This document shows positions 56,095 to 64,000 of a DNA stretch of 64,000 nucleotides, piece by piece (positions within the stretch are counted from its first letter, which is position 1; each line of letters begins with the position of its first letter). The stretch is from Pseudomonadota bacterium (GTDB taxonomy: Bacteria; Pseudomonadota; Gammaproteobacteria; Xanthomonadales; Rhodanobacteraceae). Location of the stretch: positions 1 to 64,000 of the forward strand of contig JAFEFS010000084.1 of assembly GCA_018240465.1 (NCBI GenBank), in the 5' to 3' direction. The notes beneath the pieces are model-generated. The model did no database searches, was not told the origin of the DNA, and was given only the letters and a program-made list of their open reading frames with translations. Both the position numbers and the translations under genes were made by a program.

Positions 56095-57361
56095 TCACGC
56101 CGGCGCACTGCCCCGCGCTTGGCAACGCGTTCTCGCAGCGTTGTGTTGCTGCTGCCTGCTGATCCCGGCGGCGCACGCACAAATCAGCGCAGCCGATGCA
56201 GCGCAGCCTGGCGCCAATCTCACCGTCGCCCTGGTATCCTTCGGCCCCGGCAAGGAAGTATGGGAGCGCTTCGGCCACAACGCGATCGAGATACGCGACG
56301 GCAGCACCGGCGTTGCACGCCTGTACAACTACGGCATGTTCGATTTCGCGCAGGAGAATTTTTTCGTCAACTTCGCGCGCGGCCGCATGATGTATCGCAT
56401 CGCGGTCGGCGACCCGGCCGATGAATACCCGATCTATGTCGACGAAGGTCGCTGGATCGTGCGCCAGCAACTGAACCTCTCGCCGATCCAGCGCGCCAGG
56501 CTGGCCGAATACCTCGAAGTCAACGCACGCCCGGAGAACGCGCAGTACCGTTACGACTACTTCCGCTCGAACTGCTCGACCAAGGTGCGCGATGCCATCG
56601 ACGGCGCACTCGGCGGCGCGATCAAGGCGCAACTCATCTCGCCATCGCGCGGTTTCAGCTACCGCATGGACGCCGATCGCCTGATGCGTCCCGATACGGC
56701 GCTGATGCTGGCCATCGACGCCGGTCTGGGTCCCTACGCCGACCAGCGCCTGTCGTACTGGGACGAGAGCTTCGTGCCGATGGAATTCATGCGCCACGCG
56801 CGCGAGATCACGCTGCGCGACGCCAATGGCCAGACGATTCCGCTCGTCGCCAACGAAACCGTGATCAACAAAGGGCATTTGCCCGATCCGCAGGAATTCC
56901 CGCCGCGCTGGACCTGGGGCGCGCTCGCGACCGGCATGCTTGCAGCGCTGATCCTGCTTGGCCTCGCGCGCGCGCGCGAGCGCGCGGCGGCGCGTATCGC
57001 GTTCGCGGCGAGCGCGAGCCTGATCGCCCTCGTCTGCGGCATCGGCGGCCTCATTCTTGTCGGCCTGTGGGCCTTCACCGAACACGTCTCCGCTTGGCGC
57101 AACGAAAATACCTTGCTGCTGAACCCGCTGTGCTTTCTTCTGCTGCCAGCATGGCTCGGCGCGTTCCGCCGGCGCTGGCAACCTTCACGCTTTGCGCAAC
57201 GTGTTGCATGGGCAATCGCGTTCTGCGCCATCCTCGCCTGGTTCGTGAAAATCCTGCCCGGCTTCGTCCAGGACAACTGGTTCTGGATCGCGTTGCTGCT
57301 GCCCATCCACCTCGCCCTGGCCTTGGTCCTCGCACAAATCGCTGCGCACCGGTATTCGTAG
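56087..57361 (+). CDS. DUF4105 (Lnb N-terminal domain-like) membrane protein
   Basis: 424 residues. Signal peptide (VLAALCCCCLLIPAAHA), then a DUF4105 periplasmic domain: SFGPGKEVWERFGHNAIEI, FVNFARGRMMYRIAVGDP and the Cys-containing YRYDYFRSNCSTKVRDAID, probably the Cys-His pair of a papain/NlpC-like fold. The C-terminal ~130 residues form four or five helices ending in LALALVLAQIAAH. It stands where lnt often follows corC in other gammaproteobacteria, but it is not Lnt. Confidence 0.85.
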   Translation: MSDHAGALPRAWQRVLAALCCCCLLIPAAHAQISAADAAQPGANLTVALVSFGPGKEVWERFGHNAIEIRDGSTGVARLYNYGMFDFAQENFFVNFARGRMMYRIAVGDPADEYPIYVDEGRWIVRQQLNLSPIQRARLAEYLEVNARPENAQYRYDYFRSNCSTKVRDAIDGALGGAIKAQLISPSRGFSYRMDADRLMRPDTALMLAIDAGLGPYADQRLSYWDESFVPMEFMRHAREITLRDANGQTIPLVANETVINKGHLPDPQEFPPRWTWGALATGMLAALILLGLARARERAAARIAFAASASLIALVCGIGGLILVGLWAFTEHVSAWRNENTLLLNPLCFLLLPAWLGAFRRRWQPSRFAQRVAWAIAFCAILAWFVKILPGFVQDNWFWIALLLPIHLALALVLAQIAAHRYS

Positions 57362-57433
57362 ACGCGCGCCGCGCGATTGCTGCCGTGACCGCACTTCCTG
57401 CATGATGCGCCGGTCAACGGCCATGGCGATAGA

Positions 57434-58480
57434 ATGATGGACATGCAAGTCCAATCCGGCGCTCAAGCCAACGCCCCCGCAACCGCGCCGCCGGACGCAG
57501 CGGCGACGCCGATGCTGGTCAACTGCATCGCCTACGGCAAGGACGGGCGCAAACTGCGCGACGTCGCGCTCGACGATATCAGCAACGTACTGCAGTACGC
57601 CGACCAGTTCATCTGGGTCGGCCTGCACGAACCCGACGAGGCGCTGCTCGGCAAGCTGCAGGAGGAGTTCGGCCTGCACGACCTCGCGATCGAGGACGCG
57701 CACCGCGCGCACCAGCGACCGAAGATCGAGATCTACGACGACGTTCTGTTCGTCGTCCTGCACACCGCGCAGGTCGTGACCGGCAAGATCGAGTTCGGCG
57801 AGACGCACATCTTCCTCGGCAGGAACTTCCTGCTCACGGTCCGCCATGGCGCCTCGCTGTCCTATGCCGCGCCGCGCAAGGCCTGCGAGCAAACGCCGGA
57901 ACTCATGACGCTGGGGCCGAGTTACGCGATGTACGCCGTGCTCGACTTCATCGTCGACAACTTCATGCCGATCGTGTCGACGTTCAAGGAAGAACTGCAC
58001 GAGCTCGAAAAGGAAATTTTCGAGGACACGTTCAAGCGCGAAGTGATCGAGCGCCTGTATCTGCTCAAGCGCGAACTCGTCACCCTGCGCCTGGCGGTGT
58101 CGCCGATGCAGGACATCCTCAATCAGCTTTCGCGATTCCACGGCCGCCAGGTCGACGACGAGGTGCGCCCGTACCTGCGCGACGTCTACGACCACGCCAC
58201 GCGCATCAGCGATGCGACCAACACGATGGGCGAGTTGCTGACCGCGGCGATGAACGTCAACCTCGCGATGGTCAGCGTCGCCCAGAACGAAGTGGTCAAG
58301 CGCCTTGCCGGCTGGGCCGGTCTGCTCGCCGCACCGACGCTGATCGCGAGCTGGTACGGCATGAACTTCCACAACATGCCCGAGCTTTCCAGCGATCACG
58401 GCTACTACGTGTTGATCGGCGCCACGGTGGCGATCTGCGTCGGTCTGTACGTCGTACTCAAGCGCGCGAAGTGGCTGTAG
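57434..58480 (+). CDS. corA: CorA magnesium transport protein
   Basis: Pentameric Mg2+/Co2+ channel of the inner membrane. 348 residues. A variable Ala/Pro-rich N-terminus, a cytoplasmic funnel domain with EDAHRAHQRPKIEIYDDVLFVVL, a long helix with FKEELHELEKEIFED, then helix 1 ending in the selectivity motif YGMNFHNMPEL and helix 2 (YYVLIGATVAICVGLYVVL) with a basic tail (KRAKW). Located with corC, consistent with joint metal homeostasis. Confidence 0.95.
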   Translation: MMDMQVQSGAQANAPATAPPDAAATPMLVNCIAYGKDGRKLRDVALDDISNVLQYADQFIWVGLHEPDEALLGKLQEEFGLHDLAIEDAHRAHQRPKIEIYDDVLFVVLHTAQVVTGKIEFGETHIFLGRNFLLTVRHGASLSYAAPRKACEQTPELMTLGPSYAMYAVLDFIVDNFMPIVSTFKEELHELEKEIFEDTFKREVIERLYLLKRELVTLRLAVSPMQDILNQLSRFHGRQVDDEVRPYLRDVYDHATRISDATNTMGELLTAAMNVNLAMVSVAQNEVVKRLAGWAGLLAAPTLIASWYGMNFHNMPELSSDHGYYVLIGATVAICVGLYVVLKRAKWL

Positions 58481-58833
58481 GCACATTCGCGCAACGTGCG
58501 CGCAGGGTGGCGCCGCGAACTACCCGCGAGTCCGGGCCACCTCGTCGCCCGGCCTTCCGGCTGTGCCTTGAGCCACACATTCAGACTCGATTTCGGCCCG
58601 GGCCAGGCGGCGGTGAACGCCGCCATCGTCAACATCGGCAGGAACGGCACGGTCGTCCTGTTCCGCTCGGGCGGGGAACACGCATCTGATCACCGACGAA
58701 ACCGGCGGGTCCGCACTGGATCGGCAATCCGGCGAGGCGAGCGGCGCACGGGCATTTGGCCGAAAGCTCGTCTTGACGGCACCCCGACCGCACACGACAC
58801 TCGCGCGGACATGAATTATCGGCGAGAGGGGCT
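58481..58833 (+). pseudogene. Intergenic region with a possible decayed coding remnant
   Basis: 353 bases between corA and cstA. From ~58582 the frame reading FRLDFGPGQAAVNAAIV then NIGRNGTVVLFRSGG has nearly all codons ending in G or C, as real genes here do. After a likely frameshift near 58680 another frame reads LITDETGGSALDRQSGE then ASGARAFGRKLVL. No start, ribosome binding site or recognised family. The region also must hold the cstA promoter. Confidence 0.3.
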
Positions 58834-60891
58834 ATGAACGGCATTGTCGGCAAGCTGGTCTGGGGCGCAGTCGCGGTTGCCGGTGCAATGTGTCTGGGCG
58901 TCGTCGCGTTGAGCCGCGGCGAGTCGGTCAACGCCATCTGGCTGGTCGCCGCCGCGCTCGCGGTGTTCGCCATCGCCTACCGCTTCTATTCGAAGTTCAT
59001 CGCCGACAAGGTGCTCGGTCTGGATCCCACGCGCGCCACGCCCGCGCGCCTGCGCAACGACGGCCTCGACTACGTGCCGACCGACAAGTGGATCGTCTAC
59101 GGTCACCACTTCGCCGCGATCGCCGGCGCCGGCCCGCTGGTCGGCCCGGTGCTCGCCGCGCAGATGGGCTATCTGCCGGGCACGCTGTGGATTCTCGCCG
59201 GCGTCGTCCTCGCCGGCGCGGTGCAGGACTTCATGGTCCTCGGGCTGTCGGTGCGCCGCGACGCACGTTCGCTCGGCCACATGCTGCGCGCCGAACTCGG
59301 CAACGCCGCCGGCGTGACCTGCATGATCGGCGTGCTCGTGCTGATGATGATCGTGCTCGCCGTACTCGCGCTGGTCGTGGTCAAGGCGCTCGCGATCAGC
59401 CCGTGGGGCACGTTCACCGTGGCCTGCACGATTCCGATCGCGATCTTCATGGGCATCTATCTGCGCTTCCTGCGCCCCGGCCGCGTGCTGGAAGTGTCGA
59501 TCATCGGCCTCGTGCTGCTGCTCGTCTCGATCTGGCTCGGCGGCGTGGTCGCGGCCGACCCGGCGTGGGCGCCCTGCTTCACCTTCAGCGCAAAACAACT
59601 CGCCTGGCTCGTGATCGGCTACGGCTTCTTCGCCTCGGTGCTGCCGGTGTGGCTGCTGCTCGCGCCGCGCGACTACCTCTCCACCTTCCTCAAGGTCGGC
59701 ACGATCGCGCTGCTGGCGATCGCGATCTTGCTCTCGGCTCCGTACCTGCAGATGCCGGCGGTGACGAAATTCATCGACGGCACCGGTCCGGTGTTCCAGG
59801 GCAACCTGTTTCCGTTCCTGTTCATCACGATCGCCTGCGGCGCGGTCTCGGGCTGGCACTCGATCATCTCCTCGGGCACGACGCCGAAGCTGCTGTCGAA
59901 CGAAGCCGAGGCGCGCATGGTCGGCTACGGCGGCATGCTGACCGAAGCCGCGGTCGCGATCATGGCGATCATCGCCGCGAGCGCACTGCATCCCGGCGTC
60001 TACTTCGCGATGAACTCGCCCAGTGCATTGATAGGCAGCGATGTCGCGAGCGCAGCGTCGGCGATCAGCCAGTGGGGCTTCATCGTCACCCCCGAGCAGC
60101 TCACGCAGACGGCGAAGGACATCGGCGAATCGACCATCCTCTCGCGCGCCGGCGGCGCGCCGACGCTCGCGGTCGGCATGGCGCAACTGCTGCACGGAAT
60201 CATGCCCAGCGAAGGCATGATGGCGTTCTGGTACCACTACGCGATCCTGTTCGAGGCGCTGTTCATCCTGACCACCGTCGATGCCGGCACGCGCGTCGGC
60301 CGTTTCATGATCCAGGAACTCGTCGGCCTCGCCGTGCCGGCGCTGAAGAGGACCGAATCCTGGGGCGCGAACATCGTCACCACGATCTTCTGCGTCGCGA
60401 TCTGGGGTTATTTCCTCTACGCGGGTGCGACCGATCCGCTCGGCGGCATCAACACGCTGTGGCCGCTGTTCGGCATCGCCAACCAGATGCTCGCGGCGAT
60501 CGCGCTGACCCTGTGCCTGGTCGTCGTGGTGAAGAAGAAACTATCGCGCTACGCCTGGGTGCCCGGCCTGCCGGCCGCATGGCTGGTGATCTGCACGCTG
60601 AGCGCGGGTTGGGTCAAGCTGTTCGACGCGAAGATCAGCTTCCCCGCCGCTGCGGCCAAGTATTCGCAGGGCATCGCGGACGGCAAACTGATTGCGCCGG
60701 CGAAAACCGCGGCCGAAATGCAGCAGATCGTCACCAACAACACCATCGATGCGGTGTTGACCGGACTGTTCATGGCGCTCGTCGTCGCCACCGTCGCGTT
60801 CGGCGCGCGCGCGATCCTCAAGGCAAACGCCGCCGCGCAGCCGACCGTGAACGAGGAGCCCTACATCGCCCTCGCCTCGCTGTCGCGCTGA
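58834..60891 (+). CDS. cstA: CstA-family pyruvate/peptide transporter
   Basis: Carbon-starvation-induced inner-membrane transporter; in E. coli CstA takes up pyruvate and has been linked to peptide use. 685 residues, about 16-18 helices. Family signatures: N-terminal YRFYSKFIADKVLGLD, GHHFAAIAGAGPLVGPVLAAQMGYLPG, WHSIISSGTTPKLL, and ILTTVDAGTRVGRFMIQEL. A GAGAGG ribosome binding site precedes the ATG. The small ybdD gene follows, the standard pairing. Confidence 0.93.
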   Translation: MNGIVGKLVWGAVAVAGAMCLGVVALSRGESVNAIWLVAAALAVFAIAYRFYSKFIADKVLGLDPTRATPARLRNDGLDYVPTDKWIVYGHHFAAIAGAGPLVGPVLAAQMGYLPGTLWILAGVVLAGAVQDFMVLGLSVRRDARSLGHMLRAELGNAAGVTCMIGVLVLMMIVLAVLALVVVKALAISPWGTFTVACTIPIAIFMGIYLRFLRPGRVLEVSIIGLVLLLVSIWLGGVVAADPAWAPCFTFSAKQLAWLVIGYGFFASVLPVWLLLAPRDYLSTFLKVGTIALLAIAILLSAPYLQMPAVTKFIDGTGPVFQGNLFPFLFITIACGAVSGWHSIISSGTTPKLLSNEAEARMVGYGGMLTEAAVAIMAIIAASALHPGVYFAMNSPSALIGSDVASAASAISQWGFIVTPEQLTQTAKDIGESTILSRAGGAPTLAVGMAQLLHGIMPSEGMMAFWYHYAILFEALFILTTVDAGTRVGRFMIQELVGLAVPALKRTESWGANIVTTIFCVAIWGYFLYAGATDPLGGINTLWPLFGIANQMLAAIALTLCLVVVVKKKLSRYAWVPGLPAAWLVICTLSAGWVKLFDAKISFPAAAAKYSQGIADGKLIAPAKTAAEMQQIVTNNTIDAVLTGLFMALVVATVAFGARAILKANAAAQPTVNEEPYIALASLSR

Positions 60892-60902
60892 ATTCATTGG
60901 TG

Positions 60903-60960
60903 CGCTCAATCCTGATTGCGAAGATAAAAGGCGGCCATCCATGATCACACTGCTCGAATG
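60903..60960 (+). repeat. KRPSLA-type dispersed repeat, copy 3
   Basis: Between cstA and ybdD, same orientation relative to the genes as copies 1 and 2. It shares the core GCGGCCATCC. One plus-strand frame reads DKRRPSMITLLE and stops at TGA 60959-60961, overlapping the ybdD ATG. Inside it ATG at 60941 has AAAAGG about eight bases upstream, while ybdD itself has no evident ribosome binding site. Confidence 0.6.
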
Positions 60961-61161
60961 AACGGGAACGAGGTTTTGCAACAATTCTGGCGCCGCGCCG
61001 TGCAGACGGCGCGCCTCGCGATCGGCGTGCCCGATTACGACACCTACGTGCGGCACCTGCGCCGCAACCACCCCGAGCGCGCGATCCCGAGCTACGAGGA
61101 ATTCTTCCACCAGCGTCAGGAGGCGCGCTACAAGAACGGCGGCACGCGCGGCTGCTGCTGA
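60958..61161 (+). CDS. ybdD: YbdD/YjiX-family small protein (DUF466)
   Basis: 67 residues, soluble, basic. Conserved FWRRAVQTARLAIGVPDYDTYVRHLRRNHPE followed by YEEFFHQRQEARY and the terminal CC; this is the DUF466 pattern. In E. coli the protein pairs with CstA-type transporters and is needed for pyruvate uptake. The ATG lies at the end of repeat copy 3 with no clear ribosome binding site of its own. Confidence 0.9.
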   Translation: MNGNEVLQQFWRRAVQTARLAIGVPDYDTYVRHLRRNHPERAIPSYEEFFHQRQEARYKNGGTRGCC

Positions 61162-61249
61162 GCCGCGCACTGTCGTCGCCGCATGGTTGCAATTCGCCCG
61201 CGCAGACCGCATTGTCTGGCGCCTGATTCGATTTACCGCCCCCGTCTGC

Positions 61250-62149
61250 ATGAAGTGGTTCCTGCTCGCCCTGTTCATCGTGCCCGCGATCTACGTGCAT
61301 TTCCGCGGCCGCGTGCGCTACAACCCGTTCCGCCAGCTCGGCGATCATTCGACGATCTTCGCGCCACTGAACCTGTTCATGTACGCGTTTTCGCGCGTAC
61401 GCGCGAACCCGTACCTGCCGCCATCCGAACTGGCGGGCGTGGACAAGCTGCGCGCGCACTGGCGGGAAATCCGCGACGAGGCGCTCGCGCTGCGCGCAGC
61501 GCACGAGATCAAAGCGTCGAACCAGTACAACGACGTCGGCTTCAACTCGTTTTTCCGCTTCGGCTGGAAGCGCTTCTACTTGAAGTGGTACGACGACGCG
61601 CATCCCTCGGCGCTGAAGCTGTGCCCGCTGACCACGCAGTTGCTCAAGCAACTGCCGCAGGTCAAGGCGGCGATGTTCGCCGAGTTGCCGTCCGGCGCGC
61701 GCCTGATGAAGCACCGCGACCCGTACGCGGGCTCGCTGCGCTATCACCTCGGCCTGGTCACGCCGAACGACGACGGCTGCTGGATCGACGTCGACGGCCA
61801 GCGCTACAGCTGGCGCGACGGCGAGGATGTGGTCTTCGACGAGACCTACATCCATCACGCCAAGAACGAGACGCAGACCGACCGCATCATCCTGTTCTGC
61901 GACGTCGAACGTCCGATGAGGTATCGCTGGGCGCAGTCGGTCAACGACTGGTTCGGCCGCCACCTCGTGCGCGCGGCGAGTTCGCCGAACGAGGCGGGTG
62001 ACGCCACCGGCGGGCTCAACCGCGTGTTCAAGTACTTCTACGCGGTGCGCCTCAAGGGCAAGGCGCTCAAGGAAAGCAACAAGCGCCTGTACTACGCGAT
62101 CAAGTGGTCGATCGGCGTTGCCGTGCTCGCGCTGATCATCTGGTTGTAG
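61250..62149 (+). CDS. LpxO-like aspartyl/asparaginyl beta-hydroxylase-family protein
   Basis: Fe(II)/2-oxoglutarate dioxygenase family; close relatives (LpxO) 2-hydroxylate a lipid A acyl chain. 299 residues from the ATG at 61250 (Salmonella LpxO 302). N-terminal membrane helix (WFLLALFIVPAIYVHFRG), a core with the iron/cosubstrate region LMKHRDPYAGSLRYHLGL and DGEDVVFDETYIHHAKNETQTDRIILFCDV, and a C-terminal helix (WSIGVAVLALIIWL). Helices at both ends suit an inner-membrane lipid enzyme. The substrate is inferred. Confidence 0.85.
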   Translation: MKWFLLALFIVPAIYVHFRGRVRYNPFRQLGDHSTIFAPLNLFMYAFSRVRANPYLPPSELAGVDKLRAHWREIRDEALALRAAHEIKASNQYNDVGFNSFFRFGWKRFYLKWYDDAHPSALKLCPLTTQLLKQLPQVKAAMFAELPSGARLMKHRDPYAGSLRYHLGLVTPNDDGCWIDVDGQRYSWRDGEDVVFDETYIHHAKNETQTDRIILFCDVERPMRYRWAQSVNDWFGRHLVRAASSPNEAGDATGGLNRVFKYFYAVRLKGKALKESNKRLYYAIKWSIGVAVLALIIWL

Positions 62150-62165
62150 CGTCGGGATCGTGATC

Positions 62166-62774
62166 ATGTCCGCCGTTCCGCTGCGCGTCGACATCTGGTC
62201 GGACTTCGTTTGCCCGTTCTGCTTCATCGGCGCGCTGCGCCTGGAGCAGCTCGCCGCGCAACGTGCGCTGGCCCTGCACTGGCATGCATTCCAGTTGCGC
62301 CCGGCCGGCGCACCGCCGATGGACGCGGCCAAGCGTGAGTGGATCGGCGAACATACACCCCGGCTCGCCGCGCAAATGCGCGAGGAATTCGGCCTCGACA
62401 TCAAGCGCGGCCCGCTCGACATTGATACGCGCGCCGCGCACCGCCTGTTCGCCGCGTCGCTGGAAGCCGGCAAAGGCGTACAACTGCACGATGCGCTGTT
62501 TCGCGCCTACTGGCTGCAAGGCGAGGACATTTCCGATCCGAACGTACTTGCCGCGATCGCCGCAAAGAACGGTTTCGACGGCACCACCGCGATTTCCGGC
62601 CACGACCAGGCGAGTGAGCGATCCGTCGCCGCCGACCTGGCGCAGGCCGCACAGTACGGTTTCCAGGGCGTTCCCGCGCTGGTTTTCGGGAGGAAGTATT
62701 ATGTCAGCGGCGCGCAGCCGCTCGCCGTGTTCGCGCAGGCCGCGGAGCAAGCCGCGTCCGAACAGGACGCGTGA
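62166..62774 (+). CDS. DsbA-family (FrnE-like) oxidoreductase
   Basis: Thioredoxin-fold protein with a large helical insertion. 202 residues from the ATG at 62166 (a GTG two codons upstream is possible). Redox motif CPFC in VDIWSDFVCPFCFIGALRLE; the helical insert spans ~residues 60-150; the cis-Pro loop is GFQGVPALVFGRKYYVSGAQP. No signal peptide, so it should act in the cytoplasm like FrnE. The cupin gene follows after 13 bases. Confidence 0.88.
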   Translation: MSAVPLRVDIWSDFVCPFCFIGALRLEQLAAQRALALHWHAFQLRPAGAPPMDAAKREWIGEHTPRLAAQMREEFGLDIKRGPLDIDTRAAHRLFAASLEAGKGVQLHDALFRAYWLQGEDISDPNVLAAIAAKNGFDGTTAISGHDQASERSVAADLAQAAQYGFQGVPALVFGRKYYVSGAQPLAVFAQAAEQAASEQDA

Positions 62775-62787
62775 CGCGGCGACGGCA

Positions 62788-63267
62788 ATGCACTCGCGCG
62801 CCACCGAATTGATCGACACGCTGCGCCTCGCGCCCCACCCGGAAGGCGGCCGCTATCGCCGTGCATACACTTCCACTTCGCAACTCTTGCACAACGGCAC
62901 GATGCGGTCGGCGACGACCGCGATCCACTATCTGCTCTGCGCCGGCGAGGTCAGCCGCTGGCATCGTATCGATGCCGACGAAGTCTGGCAGCACCATGAG
63001 GGCGATGCGCTCGAATTGATGCTGTTCGATGCGGCGACCGGAAAACTCGACCTCCACCGCCTCGGCCGCAGCGACGACCGACAGCACCCGCTGGTCGGTG
63101 TGCCGGCCGGCATCTGGCAGGCCGCACGCCCGCTCGGTGACTACGCGCTGGTCGGTTGCAGCGTCGCACCTGGCTTCGACTTCACCGGCTTCCGGCTGCT
63201 CGACGCCGACGCGGCGGCGCTGGACGCCCTGGCGCAAGCCGCGCCGGACGCACTCCGGTATCGCTGA
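62788..63267 (+). CDS. Cupin_5 (DUF985) family protein
   Basis: 159 residues from the ATG at 62788. The double-stranded beta-helix signature includes LAPHPEGGRYRRAYTS, AIHYLLCAGEVSRWHRIDADEVWQHHEGDALELML and GWQ-like GIWQAARPLGDYALVGCSVAPGFDFTGF. The HxxDADEVW and HHEGD residues are likely metal or ligand contacts. Function unknown. Probably in one unit with the DsbA-family gene. Confidence 0.85.
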   Translation: MHSRATELIDTLRLAPHPEGGRYRRAYTSTSQLLHNGTMRSATTAIHYLLCAGEVSRWHRIDADEVWQHHEGDALELMLFDAATGKLDLHRLGRSDDRQHPLVGVPAGIWQAARPLGDYALVGCSVAPGFDFTGFRLLDADAAALDALAQAAPDALRYR

Positions 63268-63391
63268 CAAGCCATGCCAACCCGCGCGGTGCAGGTATGG
63301 CGGCGTTCGCGGGCAACAAGCCCACGCTGTTGACAGTCCGGCGCATGCCCCCGGATAATGCCTTGATTTTCAAGCAATAAGGACCCGCGCC

Positions 63392-64000
63392 TTGAACAAG
63401 TCCCGCCGGCCCGTGCTTGTCGTGATCCCAGCCTACAACGAAGCGGCTACCGTCGCCGAGGTCGTGCGCGACGTGATTGCGAATGCGGTTTGCGATGTCG
63501 TCGTGGTCAATGACGCGAGTTCCGACGATACCGCCGCGCAGGCGCGCCGCGCCGGGGCGGCGGTGATCGATCTGCCGCTGAACCTCGGCGCCTGGGGCGC
63601 GACGCAGACCGGCATGCGTTACGCCCAGCGCAATCGCTACGATGCAGTTGTCACATTCGACGCCGACGGCCAGCATCATGCCGAGTCGTTGCCGACGCTG
63701 CTTGCTGCGCTCGAGGCCGGCAACGCCGATGTCGTCATCGGTACGTACGCACAGCGTCTGTCGACTGCCAAACGCATTGCCTGGTGGTACTTCCGCATGT
63801 TGACCGGTTTGCCGGTCCAGGACTTCACCTCGGGACTGCGCGCCTACAGTCGGCGTGCGGCACGCACGCTCGCCTCGCGCGAGGCAAGCCTGCTCGACTA
63901 TCAGGACATGGGAGTGTTGATGCTGCTCTACCAGAAGGGATTCCTTTTGCGCGAGCTGGAAACGCCGATGTCGCCGCGCAAGGCGGGCATGTCGCGCGTG
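63392..64000 (+). CDS. Family-2 glycosyltransferase (5' part, TTG start)
   Basis: Starts at a TTG (63392) with AAGGA ten bases upstream and runs out of the window; 203 codons seen. N-terminal RRPVLVVIPAYNEAATVAEVV and VVVVNDASSDDTAAQARRAG are the GT2 nucleotide-sugar site; FDADGQHH is the metal-binding DxD-type motif; LPVQDFTSGLRAYSRRA follows. The pattern resembles DPMS/DolP-glucosyl-type transferases that work on lipid carriers, but the acceptor cannot be told from this part. Confidence 0.85.
   Translation, partial: MNKSRRPVLVVIPAYNEAATVAEVVRDVIANAVCDVVVVNDASSDDTAAQARRAGAAVIDLPLNLGAWGATQTGMRYAQRNRYDAVVTFDADGQHHAESLPTLLAALEAGNADVVIGTYAQRLSTAKRIAWWYFRMLTGLPVQDFTSGLRAYSRRAARTLASREASLLDYQDMGVLMLLYQKGFLLRELETPMSPRKAGMSRV

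Noticed and set aside
58816..62473. 473- and 551-codon minus-strand frames opposite cstA and the LpxO-like gene
   Set aside because: Composition (His/Asp/Arg-rich low complexity) and lack of similarity mark them as shadows.

Overview
The window looks like a chromosomal segment of a GC-rich gammaproteobacterium of the Xanthomonadales (Lysobacterales), probably Rhodanobacteraceae. This rests on gene order (miaA-hfq-hflX-hflK-hflC-purA, surE-pcm-yqaA-nlpD-rpoS, petABC-sspAB, phoH-ybeY-corC), a xanthomonad-type PilH, a full-length Lhr and a GyrA with Gln at position 83. I see no phage, insertion sequence, CRISPR array or rRNA operon. One tRNA gene is present. Almost every base is in or beside a housekeeping gene.

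Layout. 1-1824: 3' end of a secreted Ig-repeat protein with an IPTL-CTERM-like tail. 1897-8279 (minus): purA, hflC, hflK, hflX, hfq, miaA. 8469-8725: remnant of a vapBC toxin-antitoxin locus. 8769-14183: tdh and kbl, the two threonine-catabolism genes, separated by two convergent uncharacterised envelope genes. 14173-16082 (minus): an rRNA pseudouridine synthase and an OmpA-like porin. 16525-23069: an OPT-family transporter and Lhr. 23148-27502 (minus): rpoS, nlpD, yqaA, pcm, surE. 27908-33714: sucA, sucB, lpdA (2-oxoglutarate dehydrogenase). 33803-36167: methyltransferase, acrylyl-CoA reductase, pilH. 36346-38486: cbpA, hsp20 (with a sigma-32 promoter) and a peroxiredoxin. 38592-43099 (minus): gyrA, gtrA, mtnA. 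44003-44078 (minus): a tRNA-Val. 44585-48702 (minus): sspB, sspA and the cytochrome bc1 operon. 48959-52794: a DegS/HtrA protease, a convergent lytic transglycosylase, and miaB. 52795-58480: a META-domain lipoprotein (minus), then phoH, ybeY, corC, a DUF4105 gene and corA. 58834-64000: cstA and ybdD, an LpxO-like hydroxylase, a DsbA-family protein, a cupin, and the 5' end of a family-2 glycosyltransferase.

Signals beyond ordinary genes. The tRNA-Val(CAC) gene has an eight-base anticodon loop. RpoS has replaced the two region-2.4 residues that read base -12. The conserved N-terminus of HflX seems to start at a CTG codon. A three-copy repeat lies next to petC and ybdD and shows third-position-biased conservation of a K-R-P-S-L-A motif. 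Inverted arrays of unrelated 7-9 base units sit between sucA and sucB, sucB and lpdA, nlpD and rpoS, and beside gyrA. A separate family of CGTCATTCC palindromes sits at gene ends. No clear new multi-gene system is visible; the least explained protein-coding material is the gene pair at 9880-12877.
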